Of a stretch of 64,000 bases of DNA, positions 9,881 to 18,873 are shown piece after piece. Source of the DNA: Actinomadura pelletieri DSM 43383 (GTDB lineage: Bacteria > Actinomycetota > Actinomycetes > Streptosporangiales > Streptosporangiaceae). A program made the translations under genes and the position numbers. Location of the stretch: the NCBI RefSeq assembly GCF_003634705.1, contig NZ_RBWU01000006.1, forward strand, positions 434,001 through 498,000, read 5' to 3'. Under the pieces are notes generated by a model. It saw only the letters and a program-made list of their open reading frames with translations, was not told the DNA's origin and did not search any database. Position 1 is the first letter of the stretch; every line of letters starts with the position of its first letter.

Positions 9881-10150
9881 CTGATTCCCGTCATATTTTC
9901 GTTTGTGTGAGCCGGGTCACAATTTTGGAATCGGGGCTCAAAGGTTATGGTCGCCCGGTCGTTGCTCGGGGAGTAGTGGAACGGTGTTCTGTGGATAACT
10001 TCGACGACTCGCTGTGAAAATTGTGGGGTCTATCACAGGTCGGCAAAGTCGTCCGATATGGCGTGTTTGTTCGGTCTCGGTGGACGCCGGCGGGCATGAC
10101 ATGCGCGTCCGGGGGTACCGCCATGGCGAGCGTCGTCGAGCGAGGAACGC

Positions 10151-10762
10151 GTGGGGGTCGTGCAGACCGAACCCAAGGTCAGGCCGCGGGGGTCCGGCGC
10201 CGCGGGCTCGGACGCGGAGGGCCTGCTGTCCAGCCTGAAACGCGCCGCCGCCGCGCTTCGCGACGCCGGTGTCGAGTACGCGCTCGCGGGCGGGTTCGCC
10301 GCGTACGCGCACGGAGCGGCCGTGTCGACGCACGATGTCGACTTCGTGGTGCGGGAGCGGGACGTTCCGGCGGCGTTGGACGCGCTCGCGGACGCGGGCA
10401 TGAGGCATCTGCGGAGCCCGGAGAACTGGCTGGAAAAGGCGTGCGACGGTGAGCGGGTCATCGACCTGATCCATACGCCGTCCGGCCGTCCGGTGGACGG
10501 CGGGCTCCTCGACGGGGCCGAGGAGATGATGGTCGGGGCGGTGCTCATGCCCGTGCTGCCCGCCACCGAACTGGTGATCATGCGGCTGCTGGCGTTCACC
10601 GAGACCGCCTGTGACTTCAGCGGGTTCCTGCACGTGAGCCGGGCGCTTCGGGAACAGGTGGACTGGCCGCACGTCGCCGCGGAGACCGCTGGGTCCCCGT
10701 ACGCGTACGCCTATCTGACGCTTCTCGCCCGGCTCGGCGTCATCAGCCCGGACGTCCTGTGA
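10151..10762 (+). CDS. Nucleotidyltransferase-fold protein
   Basis: The 203-residue protein carries the minimal nucleotidyltransferase signature: a helix with AGGFAAYAHG (GG at residues 47-48) followed by STHDVDFVV, giving the metal-binding DxD pair Asp62/Asp64. It then reads HTPSGRPVDGGLLDGAEEM and an alpha-helical tail. This is the pattern of AbiEii/MNT-like and related nucleotidyltransferase family proteins that transfer a nucleotide to a target protein or RNA. No HEPN toxin or AbiEi partner is adjacent, so a toxin-antitoxin role is not supported. GTG 10151 has a GAGG a few bases upstream; GTG 10160 is the alternative. It stands alone, 61 bp before the BON gene. Confidence 0.65.
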   Translation: MGVVQTEPKVRPRGSGAAGSDAEGLLSSLKRAAAALRDAGVEYALAGGFAAYAHGAAVSTHDVDFVVRERDVPAALDALADAGMRHLRSPENWLEKACDGERVIDLIHTPSGRPVDGGLLDGAEEMMVGAVLMPVLPATELVIMRLLAFTETACDFSGFLHVSRALREQVDWPHVAAETAGSPYAYAYLTLLARLGVISPDVL

Positions 10763-10823
10763 CCGCCGGGTGTGGGTGCCGGTGGGCGGGAAGGTACTCC
10801 GGTATGTACGGAGGGGGCCGATC

Positions 10824-11078
10824 ATGACGGACATGGCCGATCTGCCCGGATATGTATCCGCGCACATCCAGGAGAGGCTCGCCGCCCAGGCGTACGAGCT
10901 GGGCATCCGCGTGGACGTTCGCGGCGACGTGGTGCATCTGCGTGGCGAGGTGGTGAGCGAGGAGCGTCGCCGGCTGGTCGAGGAGATCGCGCGGGGCGCC
11001 GCGGCGGGACGTGAGATTCGCAACGAGGTGCATGTCGTCGCGGTCGGCGCGCCGGACGACGAGGAGCGGCTGTCATGA
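10824..11078 (+). CDS. BON domain protein
   Basis: An 84-residue protein consisting of one BON domain: IRVDVRGDVVHLRGEVVSEERRRLVEEIARG... REIRNEVHVVAV matches the beta-alpha-beta pattern with the conserved central glycine. BON domains bind phospholipid or act as envelope-associated modules; there is no signal peptide here, so it is probably cytoplasmic or peripheral. The start ATG 10824 has a GGAGGGG site. Upstream in-frame codons lack a ribosome-binding site. It overlaps the phosphoesterase gene by 4 bp (ATGA), so the two are translationally coupled. Confidence 0.75.
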   Translation: MTDMADLPGYVSAHIQERLAAQAYELGIRVDVRGDVVHLRGEVVSEERRRLVEEIARGAAAGREIRNEVHVVAVGAPDDEERLS

Positions 11079-11836
11079 TCCGGGTGGCCGCGGCGGGGGA
11101 CCTGCATGTCGGGCCGGAGGTGGCCGGGACGTACCGGACGCGGCTGTCCACGCTCGCCGAGCACGCGGACGTGTTCCTGGTCGCCGGCGACCTGACCCGC
11201 CACGGGACGGTCGAGGAGGGCCGGGTCGCGGCCGGTGAGCTGCGCGATCTCGGGGTGCCCGTCGTCGCCGTCCTCGGCAACCACGACTACCATTCCGGCG
11301 CCGAGAACGAGATCACGGACGTCCTGCGCGAGTGCGGTGTGATCGTCCTCGAAGGCGGCGGCACGGTTCTCGACTGTGGTGGGACGAAACTGGGCGTCGC
11401 CGGTGGCAAGGGGTTCGGCGGCGGGTTCGAGGGCCGATGCGCCAGCGATTTCGGTGAGCCGGAGATGAAGGCGTTCGTCTCCCACACCAAGGACTTCGCG
11501 GGACGGCTGGGCGCCGCCCTCCTCGACCTGGACGCAGACTTGATCGTCAGCCTGACCCACTACTCGCCGTCCGCGGACACCCTCGAAGGGGAGCCCCTGG
11601 AGATCTATCCGTTCCTGGGCAGCTACCTGTTGGGGGAGGCGATCGATTCGGCCAGGGCGGATCTCGCCGTCCACGGTCATGCCCACAAGGGAACGGAGAA
11701 GGGCCTCACGTCCGGGGGTGTTCGGGTACGGAACGTGGCGCTGCCAGTAATCCAGCACGCGTACGCCCTGTACTGTCTGGACCTTCCCGCGAGGGTTGAC
11801 AGCACCCATGCCGGGGAGCGTGTCTCTGCCTGGTGA
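11075..11836 (+). CDS. Calcineurin-type metallophosphoesterase
   Basis: A 253-residue protein with the full set of metallophosphoesterase motifs in order: GDLHVG (D-x-H), GDLTRHG (GD), GNHDYHSG (GNHD), then SLTHYSPS and a terminal HGHAHKG. These bind two metal ions and hydrolyse phosphomonoesters or diesters. The insert from about residue 95 to 150 (GGGTVLDCGGTKLGVAGGKGFGGG) is typical of stand-alone actinobacterial members. Substrate is unknown. It is coupled by a 4-bp overlap to the BON protein, and it converges on topB1 with a 3-bp gap. Confidence 0.85.
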   Translation: MIRVAAAGDLHVGPEVAGTYRTRLSTLAEHADVFLVAGDLTRHGTVEEGRVAAGELRDLGVPVVAVLGNHDYHSGAENEITDVLRECGVIVLEGGGTVLDCGGTKLGVAGGKGFGGGFEGRCASDFGEPEMKAFVSHTKDFAGRLGAALLDLDADLIVSLTHYSPSADTLEGEPLEIYPFLGSYLLGEAIDSARADLAVHGHAHKGTEKGLTSGGVRVRNVALPVIQHAYALYCLDLPARVDSTHAGERVSAW

Positions 11837-11839
11837 GCG

Positions 11840-12895
11840 TCAGTTGGTAGAACGGAGCAGCTCTAGAACGGCCTGTTCCACCGGGCCCTGCGTGGCCAGT
11901 TCGCCTTCCGCGGTCTCCATGCCCAACGTTTCGAGGGCAGGGGCGATCGTTTGGTCGTTCTCGTAGAGGTCGATGACGCGCGGGTCGATGTAGGAGGCCC
12001 GTGCCACGGCCGGGGTGTTGCCCAGATAGGCGGCGACCTCCTTGACGACCCTGACGATGGCTCGTCTACGGGCGGTGTCGCTGTCGCCGGCGCGCACCGA
12101 CACCGCGAGGCCGACGGCGGCGAGGACCGTGGCGTGCCAGGTGCGGAAGTCCTTGGCGGTGAAGTCGCCGCCGGTGACCTCCCGGACGAAGTCGTTGATG
12201 TCGGTGGTCGTGACGTCGTGCCAGCCGTCCGGCGTCCGGTAGGCGAGCAGTTCGGGGGAGTCGTCGCGGCGGCGTTTGAGACCGCTCACGACCTTGCAGA
12301 CGTCCTCCTCCGCGACGGACTGGTAGCGCTCCTTCGACCCTTTCGCCGGATACTCGAACGCCACTTCGCGGCGCCTGCAGGTGACGTGTTCGCGCAGGAC
12401 GGTCGCGAGCCCGAACGTTCCGTTCCCGGCCGCGTACTCCTCACCGCCGATCCTGAAGAAGCCGAGGTCGATGAGGCGGACGGCGGCGGCGAGGACCCGC
12501 TCCCGGCCGTAGCCGCGTCCGGAGAGATGCTCGGTGAGCGTGTCGCGGACCCTGGGCAGCCGCTCGGCCAGTTCCAGGACGTGTTCGTGTTTCTCCTGGT
12601 CGCGCTGTTCCCGCCATGCCTCGTGGTACAGGTACTGGCGCCGTCCGGCCGCGTCGGTGCCTGTCGCCTGGATGTGGCCGTCCGGGTCCGGGCAGATCCA
12701 CACGTCCTGCCAGGCGGGCGGTATGACCAGAGACTTGATTCGTGTCTTCTCGGTGGGGTCGGCCAGAGGACGGCCGTCCATGCCTAGATACACGAAACCC
12801 TTGCCGGACTTGCGGCGTCCGTAGCCCGGCTCCCCAGGGTCGCTGCGCTGCAATTCCGTCAAGGCGACTCCATCGGAACGGCCATGTCCCGTCAT
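11840..12895 (-). CDS. DNA topoisomerase IB
   Basis: The 351-residue protein matches poxvirus/bacterial topoisomerase IB. The N-terminal domain includes KGFVYLGMDGRPL and IPPAWQDVWICPDPDGHIQATG. The catalytic core has Arg/Lys motifs (YPAKGSKERYQS, FTAKDFRTWHATV) and the nucleophilic Tyr at about residue 302 in ARASYIDPRVIDLY. It relaxes supercoils of either sign through a 3'-phosphotyrosyl link. Start ATG 12895 overlaps the stop of the upstream SDR gene by 4 bp, so they form one operon. It is an accessory topoisomerase found in many actinobacteria besides the essential type IA and II enzymes. Confidence 0.92.
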   Translation of the reverse strand: MTGHGRSDGVALTELQRSDPGEPGYGRRKSGKGFVYLGMDGRPLADPTEKTRIKSLVIPPAWQDVWICPDPDGHIQATGTDAAGRRQYLYHEAWREQRDQEKHEHVLELAERLPRVRDTLTEHLSGRGYGRERVLAAAVRLIDLGFFRIGGEEYAAGNGTFGLATVLREHVTCRRREVAFEYPAKGSKERYQSVAEEDVCKVVSGLKRRRDDSPELLAYRTPDGWHDVTTTDINDFVREVTGGDFTAKDFRTWHATVLAAVGLAVSVRAGDSDTARRRAIVRVVKEVAAYLGNTPAVARASYIDPRVIDLYENDQTIAPALETLGMETAEGELATQGPVEQAVLELLRSTN

Positions 12896-13740
12896 CCGGG
12901 GTGGATCTCACCGCCCGCAGGTACAAGGGTCTGGCCGGTGTAGTACGACGACTGCCGGTTGGACGCGAAGAACACGTAGGACGGTGCGATCTCGTCGGGG
13001 TCGGCCGCGCGTCCCATCGGCGCCTGCTGTCCAAAGCCCTCGACGCGTTCCTCGTCGAACGTCGCGGGGATGAGCGGAGTCCAGACCGGGCCGGGCGCGA
13101 CGCAGTTGACGCGGATCTCACGGTCCATGAGGTTCTGGGCGAGGGACGTGGTCAGCGCCATCGCCGCCGCCTTGCTGGCCGAGTAGTCGATGAGCGTCTT
13201 GTTGCCGCGCAGCCCGTTGATGGACCCGGTGATGATGATGGACGACCCGCGCCCCATGTGGTCCAGTGCCTGCTGGACGGTCCAGAACAGGGCGAACACG
13301 TTGACCGCGAACGTCCGCTGGAGTTGGGCGTTGTCGATCTCGCGGACGTCCTTCACCGGCGTCTGCGTCCCGTGATGCAGAACGAGCACGTCAAGCCCGC
13401 CGAGGTCGCTGACGGCGCGTTCGACGACGTCCCGACAGTGCCGTTCCTCCGCCAGGTCGCCCCCGAACGTGAAGCAGCGGCGCCCGGCGGCCTCGACCAG
13501 GTCGGCGGTGTGCCGGGCGTCGTCGTCCTCCTCCAGATACGTGATCGCCACGTCCGCGCCCTCCTTGGCGAACGCGACCGCGGTGGCGCGTCCGATGCCG
13601 GAGTCGCCGCCGGTGATGAAGGCGCGGCGCCCGTCGAGCAGGCCGCTGCCCGTGTAGTCGCGCATCTCATCGCGGGGCTCGGGGGCCATGTCGCCCGTCC
13701 GTCCCGGGTAGGGCTGGCTCTGTGCCGGACGTTCACTCAT
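12892..13740 (-). CDS. SDR family oxidoreductase (YghA-like)
   Basis: A classical/extended SDR of 282 residues: cofactor motif ITGGDSGIGRA, catalytic Tyr/Lys in YSASK, and VAPGPVWTPLIP after it. The N-terminal ~45 residues (PYPGRTGDMAPEPRDEM...) are the extension typical of the YghA/YhdF group of NADP-dependent oxidoreductases linked to general stress. I choose ATG 13740 because a GTGAGG lies upstream and the family starts with a short hydrophilic tail. In-frame ATGs further up run into the divergent promoter region. It is coupled to topoisomerase IB. Confidence 0.85.
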   Translation of the reverse strand: MSERPAQSQPYPGRTGDMAPEPRDEMRDYTGSGLLDGRRAFITGGDSGIGRATAVAFAKEGADVAITYLEEDDDARHTADLVEAAGRRCFTFGGDLAEERHCRDVVERAVSDLGGLDVLVLHHGTQTPVKDVREIDNAQLQRTFAVNVFALFWTVQQALDHMGRGSSIIITGSINGLRGNKTLIDYSASKAAAMALTTSLAQNLMDREIRVNCVAPGPVWTPLIPATFDEERVEGFGQQAPMGRAADPDEIAPSYVFFASNRQSSYYTGQTLVPAGGEIHPG

Positions 13741-13962
13741 CCCGTACGCCTCACTGCGGTGTTCCTTTCCGCGGCACGACTGCCGCGGTCGCCTCATGGA
13801 GAGCGGGGTGCCCGACGCGGCGGCGAGCAAACGCGCGCTTTGCGGAGACCCAAGAGTGACTCCGTCGTCCGTGACCCGCCGGGGTGGGCGTGCCGGGCGC
13901 GGCGGCGGCATCTCGATAGCATCACTCCGAACTGGATTCGGTCTCTATGTAAGGTGCTGCCC

Positions 13963-14736
13963 ATGGACCTGAACGGAGTTTCCGCCGTCGTATCCGGTGG
14001 CGCGAGCGGCCTCGGCGAGGCCACCGTCCGCGCGCTGGCGGCCGAGGGTGTCAAGGTGGTCGTCGCCGACCTGAACGAGGACAGGGGGACGTCCATCGCC
14101 GATGAGGTCGGCGGTGTCTTCGTCAAGACGGACGTGTCCGACGAGGAGCAGGTGCAGGCAGCCGTGCAGGCCGCCGTAGACACCGGACGGCCGCTGCGCG
14201 TCATCGTCAACAGCGCGGGCATCGGCTGGGCGTCCCGGACGGTGAACCGCGACGGAACCCCGCACGACCTCGGGAAGTTCGAGACCGTCATCCGGGTCAA
14301 CCTGATCGGCACGTTCAACCTGATGCGGATCGGCGCCGCCGCCATCGCCAAGACCGAGCCGGTGGACGAGGACGGCGCCCGCGGCGTGGTGATCAACACC
14401 GCGTCCATCGCCGGGATCGAGGGACAGACCGGGCAGGTCGCCTACTCGGCGTCCAAGGGCGGCATCATCGGCATGACGCTGCCCGCGGCCCGCGACCTCG
14501 CCGCGATCGGCGTGCGGGTGAACACCATCTGCCCCGGCATCATCGACACGCCCATCTACGGGCAGGGCGAGGAGGCGGAGGCGTTCAAGGCCAGGCTCGC
14601 CGCGCCCGTTCCGTTCCCGAAACGGATGGGCCGGGCGTCGGAGTTCGCGCACCTCGTCAAGTCCCTGGTCGAGAACGACTACATGAACGGCGAGACGATC
14701 CGTTTCGACGGCGGTATCCGGTTCCAGCCGAAGTGA
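13963..14736 (+). CDS. SDR family oxidoreductase (3-hydroxyacyl-CoA dehydrogenase type 2-like)
   Basis: A 257-residue SDR with GGASGLGEAT for NAD binding, NSAGIG, and the catalytic YSASK. The segment TVNRDGTPHDLGKFETVIRVNLIGTFN and the ending GETIRFDGGIRFQPK resemble 17beta-HSD10/3-hydroxyacyl-CoA dehydrogenases. It is followed after 12 bp by an enoyl-CoA hydratase, which fits a beta-oxidation pair. The start ATG 13963 has no Shine-Dalgarno, but a TAAGGT hexamer at 13950-13955 sits exactly 7 bp upstream, the arrangement of a leaderless transcript. Confidence 0.88.
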   Translation: MDLNGVSAVVSGGASGLGEATVRALAAEGVKVVVADLNEDRGTSIADEVGGVFVKTDVSDEEQVQAAVQAAVDTGRPLRVIVNSAGIGWASRTVNRDGTPHDLGKFETVIRVNLIGTFNLMRIGAAAIAKTEPVDEDGARGVVINTASIAGIEGQTGQVAYSASKGGIIGMTLPAARDLAAIGVRVNTICPGIIDTPIYGQGEEAEAFKARLAAPVPFPKRMGRASEFAHLVKSLVENDYMNGETIRFDGGIRFQPK

Positions 14737-14748
14737 GGTCCTGAAGAG

Positions 14749-15558
14749 ATGACCGACGCCGTGTCCACCGAGGGTGGACGACCCCCCACGTCCCCCGACG
14801 CAGCCGTGCTGACCCACGAGGACGGCGGTGTCCTCGTCGTCACGATCAACCGTCCGAAGGTGCGCAACGCGATCAACGGCGAGGCCGCACGCGGGATCGC
14901 CGCCGCCATGGACGAGCTGGACTCCCGCAAGGACCTGTCCGTCGGCATCCTGACGGGCACGGGCGGCACCTTCTCCTCCGGGATGGATCTCAAGGCGTTC
15001 CTCACCGGGGACGTCGCCTCCGTCGAGGGACGCGGGTTCGCGGGCGTCACCGAGCGGCCACCGGCCAAGCCGCTCATCGCGGCCGTCGAGGGGTACGCCC
15101 TGGCGGGCGGCTGTGAGCTGGCGCTGGCCTGCGACATGATCGTGGCGGCGCGGGACGCCCGGTTCGGGCTGCCCGAGCCGAAGCGCGGGCTGATCGCCGC
15201 GGGCGGCGGCCTGCTGCGGCTGCCCCGGCGCATCCCGTTCCATATCGCCATGGAGATCGCCCTGACCGGCGACGCGTACCCGGCGGAGCGGATGGCCGAG
15301 CTGGGGTTCGTCAACCGGCTCACCGAACCGGGCGGCGCGCTCGCCGCGGCGCGGGAACTGGCCGCCACGATCGCCGGGAACGCGCCGCTGTCGCTCACGG
15401 CGACCAAACGGATGATCGTCGAGTCCGCCGACTGGACGTCCGACGACATGTGGCGCAGGCAGCAGGAGATCGCGCTGCCCGTCATCACGTCCAGGGACGC
15501 CCGGGAGGGGCCGACGGCCTTCGCCGAGAAACGCAGGCCGAACTGGCAGGGCGAGTAG
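14749..15558 (+). CDS. Enoyl-CoA hydratase/isomerase (crotonase) family protein
   Basis: The 269-residue protein has the crotonase fold signatures: FSSGMDLKAF forming the first oxyanion-hole element, AGGCELALACDMIVAA for the second, and a catalytic Glu region in FGLPEPKRGLIAAGGG. Only one of the two glutamates of true hydratases is clear, so isomerase or hydratase activity cannot be separated. With the SDR just upstream it probably acts in fatty-acid, steroid side-chain or branched acyl-CoA breakdown. Translation starts at ATG 14749, 12 bp after the SDR stop. Confidence 0.88.
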   Translation: MTDAVSTEGGRPPTSPDAAVLTHEDGGVLVVTINRPKVRNAINGEAARGIAAAMDELDSRKDLSVGILTGTGGTFSSGMDLKAFLTGDVASVEGRGFAGVTERPPAKPLIAAVEGYALAGGCELALACDMIVAARDARFGLPEPKRGLIAAGGGLLRLPRRIPFHIAMEIALTGDAYPAERMAELGFVNRLTEPGGALAAARELAATIAGNAPLSLTATKRMIVESADWTSDDMWRRQQEIALPVITSRDAREGPTAFAEKRRPNWQGE

Positions 15559-15650
15559 CTCCAAGATGTGTGGAGTATGGCCGTTGTAGGCGTCCCTCCC
15601 GGTGGTTATTGTTCGGGACGGCGTCCGATTCCTCCGGAAGGGAGCGAGCC

Positions 15651-18569
15651 ATGGACGTCGGTGCGGCGCCGGCGAGAGTTCGCCAGGGAGCACCGCCTTC
15701 GCTGGTCGGACGTTCGGCACTGCTCGCGTCCATCGAGGCCCGCCTCACCGCGAACGGCAGTGCCGTTCTGACGGGTCCGAGCGGCATCGGCAAGACCGCC
15801 CTGCTCGAAGCGGTCGGGGCCGCGGCGGCCGCGCGGGGAGAACTCGTCCTGCGGGTCGCGGGCACGGAGACCGAGCGGTGGGTGTCCTGCTCGGGGCTCG
15901 CCGAGCTGCTCGACCAGTTGCCCGACCGGCTCATCGCCGATCTGCCGCGCGACCGGCTGACGGGGTTGCCCGTGCCGCATTCGGCGGCGTCCGGTGACCG
16001 GGCGCCGGACGGTTCAGCCGAGCCTTCGCCCGGCCGGTCGTTCGCGGACCGATCCACGACCGACCATGTCGCGTGCCGGTTGGCCTTCCGGGGGCTGCTC
16101 GCCCGCTGCGCCGAGGAACGCCCGGTGCTGCTCACCGTCGACGACGCGCAGTGGTTAGACACCGAGTCGGTGCACGCCGTCCGATACACCGTGCGCAGGC
16201 TCGCCGCACGCGGTGTGCGGGCCGTCGTCGCGGGACGCTGGCCGGACGGTTTCGCCGCCGGCGACGGGGGCAGCGCGCCCTGGGCTCCCACCCCCGACGC
16301 CCTGCACCTGCCCGTCCCGCCCCTCGGGCCGGACGAACTCGCGGAGATGTTCGACAGCTACGGGCTTCCCGTCCGCGTCGTGAACACCCTGCACTCCGAC
16401 TCCGGCGGCAACCCCTACCTCGCGCTGGCGCTCGGTGGCGCGTTCACCGACCGCATTCCCCGGCACTGGCGTCCGGCCCCGCTGCCGCAACGCGTCCAGG
16501 CCGTGATCGCGGAGCGGCTGGCGCGGCTGCCCGCGCAGGCGCACGAGACGCTGCTGATGGCGGCGCTGGCGATCCGGCCGACGATCGACCTGTTGCGCCG
16601 GGCCGGACGCGCCGAGGCCGCGCGGGACATCCGGCACGCCGCCGGCCTGGGCCTGCTGATCACGGAGGGCGGCGGGCTCAGGTTCACCCCGCCCGCCGTC
16701 GGCACCGTCCTCGCCGAGTCCGCCGACGCGCGGCATCTGGCGCGGGTGCACCGGGCGCTCGCGGACGTGGTCCCGGACGCGGCGGGACGGACCAGACACC
16801 GCGCCCTCGCCGACCCCGGCCCGAACGCCGAACTCGCGCATTCGCTGGTCACCGCGGCGGAACAGGCCGTCCGGCAGGGGGCGCACCGGATGGCCGCCGA
16901 GCTGTACCGGCTGGCCGCGGACCGGTCACCGGCCGAACCGGCGGCCGAGCGGCTGGAGTGGCTGGTCGCGGCGGCCGAGACCGGCGCGAACGGCGGGCTG
17001 CCCGACCTCGTGCACCGCGCCGCCGAGGCCGTGCTCGCGGCCGACGCCACCCGGGCGCAGCGGGTGCGGGTCAGGCTCGCCCTGCTCGACCTGTCCGGCC
17101 AGGGGCTCGCCGAGATGGGCGAGGTGTTCGCCGCCGCGCTGGTGGACGCGGACGGCGACCCGGCGTTGCTCGCGCCGCTCCGGATCCGGATGGCCCTCGG
17201 CGCGCTGCTGAACGGCGCGCCCGACCGTGCCGAACACGAGGCCGACGGCGCGCTGGCGAACGCGCGGGCCGCGGGCGACACGGCGCTGGAGGCCAAGGCC
17301 CTCGCCCTGCGCGCCAACATCGCGCTCATCGAGGGACGCGGCGACTACGTCGGCGACATGCGGCGTGCCCTGCGCCTGCCGGAACCGCCCCTGGACGGCC
17401 AGTTGCACACCACCCCGCGGTACATCGCCGCCTACTGCGCCATCACCGAGGACCGGCTGACCGAGGCGCGCGCCGAACTGCTGCGGATGCTGGCGCTGGT
17501 GGAACGCGGGTCCGGCGAGGAGGTCGTGCACGTCCTGCGGAACCTGACGGAGATCGCCGTCCGCACCGGCCGGTGCCGGGAGGCGCTGGACTTCGCCGAC
17601 CGGGCGATGCGCGTGACGAAGGAGGCCGCGTTCAGCCCCGGACCGGCCTGGTACCACGGCGCGCTGGCGGAGCTGGCGGGCGGCGGCATCCACCGGGCCG
17701 TGGCGCTCGCCGAGCGGGGATTGCGGGCGTCCGAGCAGGAGAACGACGTCGTCTTCCAGACACGGCTGCTGCACGTCCTCGGTGTCGCCCGGATGCGGCT
17801 CGGCGACGTCCGCGCCGGGGTCGACACCCTGTGGCGGATCGACGCGCTCGCCGCCATGGACGGGCAGGGCCGCGGGCTGCGATCGCCGATGGTGCTGCGC
17901 TGGCACAGCGACCTCGCCGAGGGGCTCGCGGCGCTCGGCGAGGTCGACCGGGCCGAGGAGGTGATCCGCGCGACGCGCGCCGCGGTCGGCGGACGGGCAA
18001 GGGGCGTCGGCGTCACCGGCCGGCTGGACCGCGCGGAGGCCTGTGTGCGCGCCGCCCGCGGCGAACCCGACGAGGCCGTGGAGCTGCTGCGGCGGGCGAC
18101 GACGCTGTTCGAACGGCTCGGCCAGCCGCTGGAGGCGGGGCAGTGCCTCCTCGAACGGGCCCGGATCGAACGCCGGCGCCGCCGCGCCGGGGCCGCCCGG
18201 CAGGCCGCGGCGGAGGCCCTGGAGATCTTCGTGCGGTGCGGGGCGCGGCCCTGGGCGGAGCAGGCGCGGCACCGGCTCGCCCGGCTGGACATGGGCCTCC
18301 AGGACGGGACGGTGCCGTCCGGTTCGATGGCGCACACGGCGCTGACGGAGGGGGAGCGGCGGATCGCGCTTCTCGTCGGGCAGGGCGCCACGAACCAGCA
18401 GGTGGCGAACCGGTTGTTCCTCAGTGTTAAGACCGTCGAGGCGTCCCTCACCCGCATCTACCGCAAGTTGGGCATCCGGTCGCGCACGCAGCTCGGCTCT
18501 CTACTGGGCTCCGGCCTGGACGGGCTCGGCGGCGGCCTGGACGGCTCGGGCGCGACCCTGTCCCGCTAG
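15651..18569 (+). CDS. LAL-type LuxR family transcriptional regulator with AAA ATPase domain
   Basis: A second large ATP-dependent LuxR regulator, 972 residues. Walker A GPSGIGKTALLEA lies near residue 45, Walker B PVLLTVDDAQWLD near residue 160, followed by a TPR-like helical middle. A C-terminal LuxR HTH (EGERRIALLVGQGATNQQVANRL... KTVEASLTRIYRKLGI) completes it. The start ATG 15651 has AAGGGAGC upstream. It follows the enoyl-CoA hydratase on the same strand after 92 bp, and it may control that acyl-CoA operon or the neighbouring M4 protease; nothing in the sequence decides. It is not a recent duplicate of the LAL protein at 4034-6823, since the middles differ. Confidence 0.9.
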   Translation: MDVGAAPARVRQGAPPSLVGRSALLASIEARLTANGSAVLTGPSGIGKTALLEAVGAAAAARGELVLRVAGTETERWVSCSGLAELLDQLPDRLIADLPRDRLTGLPVPHSAASGDRAPDGSAEPSPGRSFADRSTTDHVACRLAFRGLLARCAEERPVLLTVDDAQWLDTESVHAVRYTVRRLAARGVRAVVAGRWPDGFAAGDGGSAPWAPTPDALHLPVPPLGPDELAEMFDSYGLPVRVVNTLHSDSGGNPYLALALGGAFTDRIPRHWRPAPLPQRVQAVIAERLARLPAQAHETLLMAALAIRPTIDLLRRAGRAEAARDIRHAAGLGLLITEGGGLRFTPPAVGTVLAESADARHLARVHRALADVVPDAAGRTRHRALADPGPNAELAHSLVTAAEQAVRQGAHRMAAELYRLAADRSPAEPAAERLEWLVAAAETGANGGLPDLVHRAAEAVLAADATRAQRVRVRLALLDLSGQGLAEMGEVFAAALVDADGDPALLAPLRIRMALGALLNGAPDRAEHEADGALANARAAGDTALEAKALALRANIALIEGRGDYVGDMRRALRLPEPPLDGQLHTTPRYIAAYCAITEDRLTEARAELLRMLALVERGSGEEVVHVLRNLTEIAVRTGRCREALDFADRAMRVTKEAAFSPGPAWYHGALAELAGGGIHRAVALAERGLRASEQENDVVFQTRLLHVLGVARMRLGDVRAGVDTLWRIDALAAMDGQGRGLRSPMVLRWHSDLAEGLAALGEVDRAEEVIRATRAAVGGRARGVGVTGRLDRAEACVRAARGEPDEAVELLRRATTLFERLGQPLEAGQCLLERARIERRRRRAGAARQAAAEALEIFVRCGARPWAEQARHRLARLDMGLQDGTVPSGSMAHTALTEGERRIALLVGQGATNQQVANRLFLSVKTVEASLTRIYRKLGIRSRTQLGSLLGSGLDGLGGGLDGSGATLSR

Positions 18570-18873
18570 CCCTCCGCCACGCCCGCTGAGCGGCCTTACC
18601 GGGATTCCCCCTGTGTTGGCGGGCACCTTCTCCCGATTTCAGCCCCCTGTCCACCCCTACGGCATGTAGGGGTTTCCCTTGTTTTCGTCCCGATCTCCCT
18701 ATGTGTGGGGCGCGCGGCGAACTTTACGGTGACATGCACACAAATGCATGCGATCGTTCCCGAGTCAACCATTCTCCGGCACTCCGGAGCTCCACCGGCG
18801 CCTTTCCCGCGTCCGGCGGAGCGAGCCCCCCTCCGCCGTCACCCCCCAGACGGCCGGTAGACAAGGAGACCGT
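18570..18873 (+). promoter_or_regulatory. 304-bp gap with an inverted repeat upstream of the M4 protease
   Basis: Between the regulator and the protease no gene is seen. A perfect 7-bp inverted repeat CCCCTAC-GGCAT-GTAGGGG lies at 18654-18672 and is followed by a T-rich run (TTTCCCTTGTTTT). It could terminate the regulator transcript or act as an operator for the protease; the sequence alone does not choose. A second short palindromic stretch with ATGCA half-sites lies near 18735-18752. Confidence 0.4.

Noticed and set aside
10151..10762. Toxin-antitoxin or abortive infection system
   Set aside because: Only a nucleotidyltransferase-like protein is present; no HEPN, AbiEi or kinase partner lies next to it.
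12742..14736. 664-residue fusion ending in the SDR at 13963
   Set aside because: The first ~400 codons are antisense to the divergent SDR and topoisomerase genes; the SDR fold begins at MDLNGVSAVV with a leaderless promoter.
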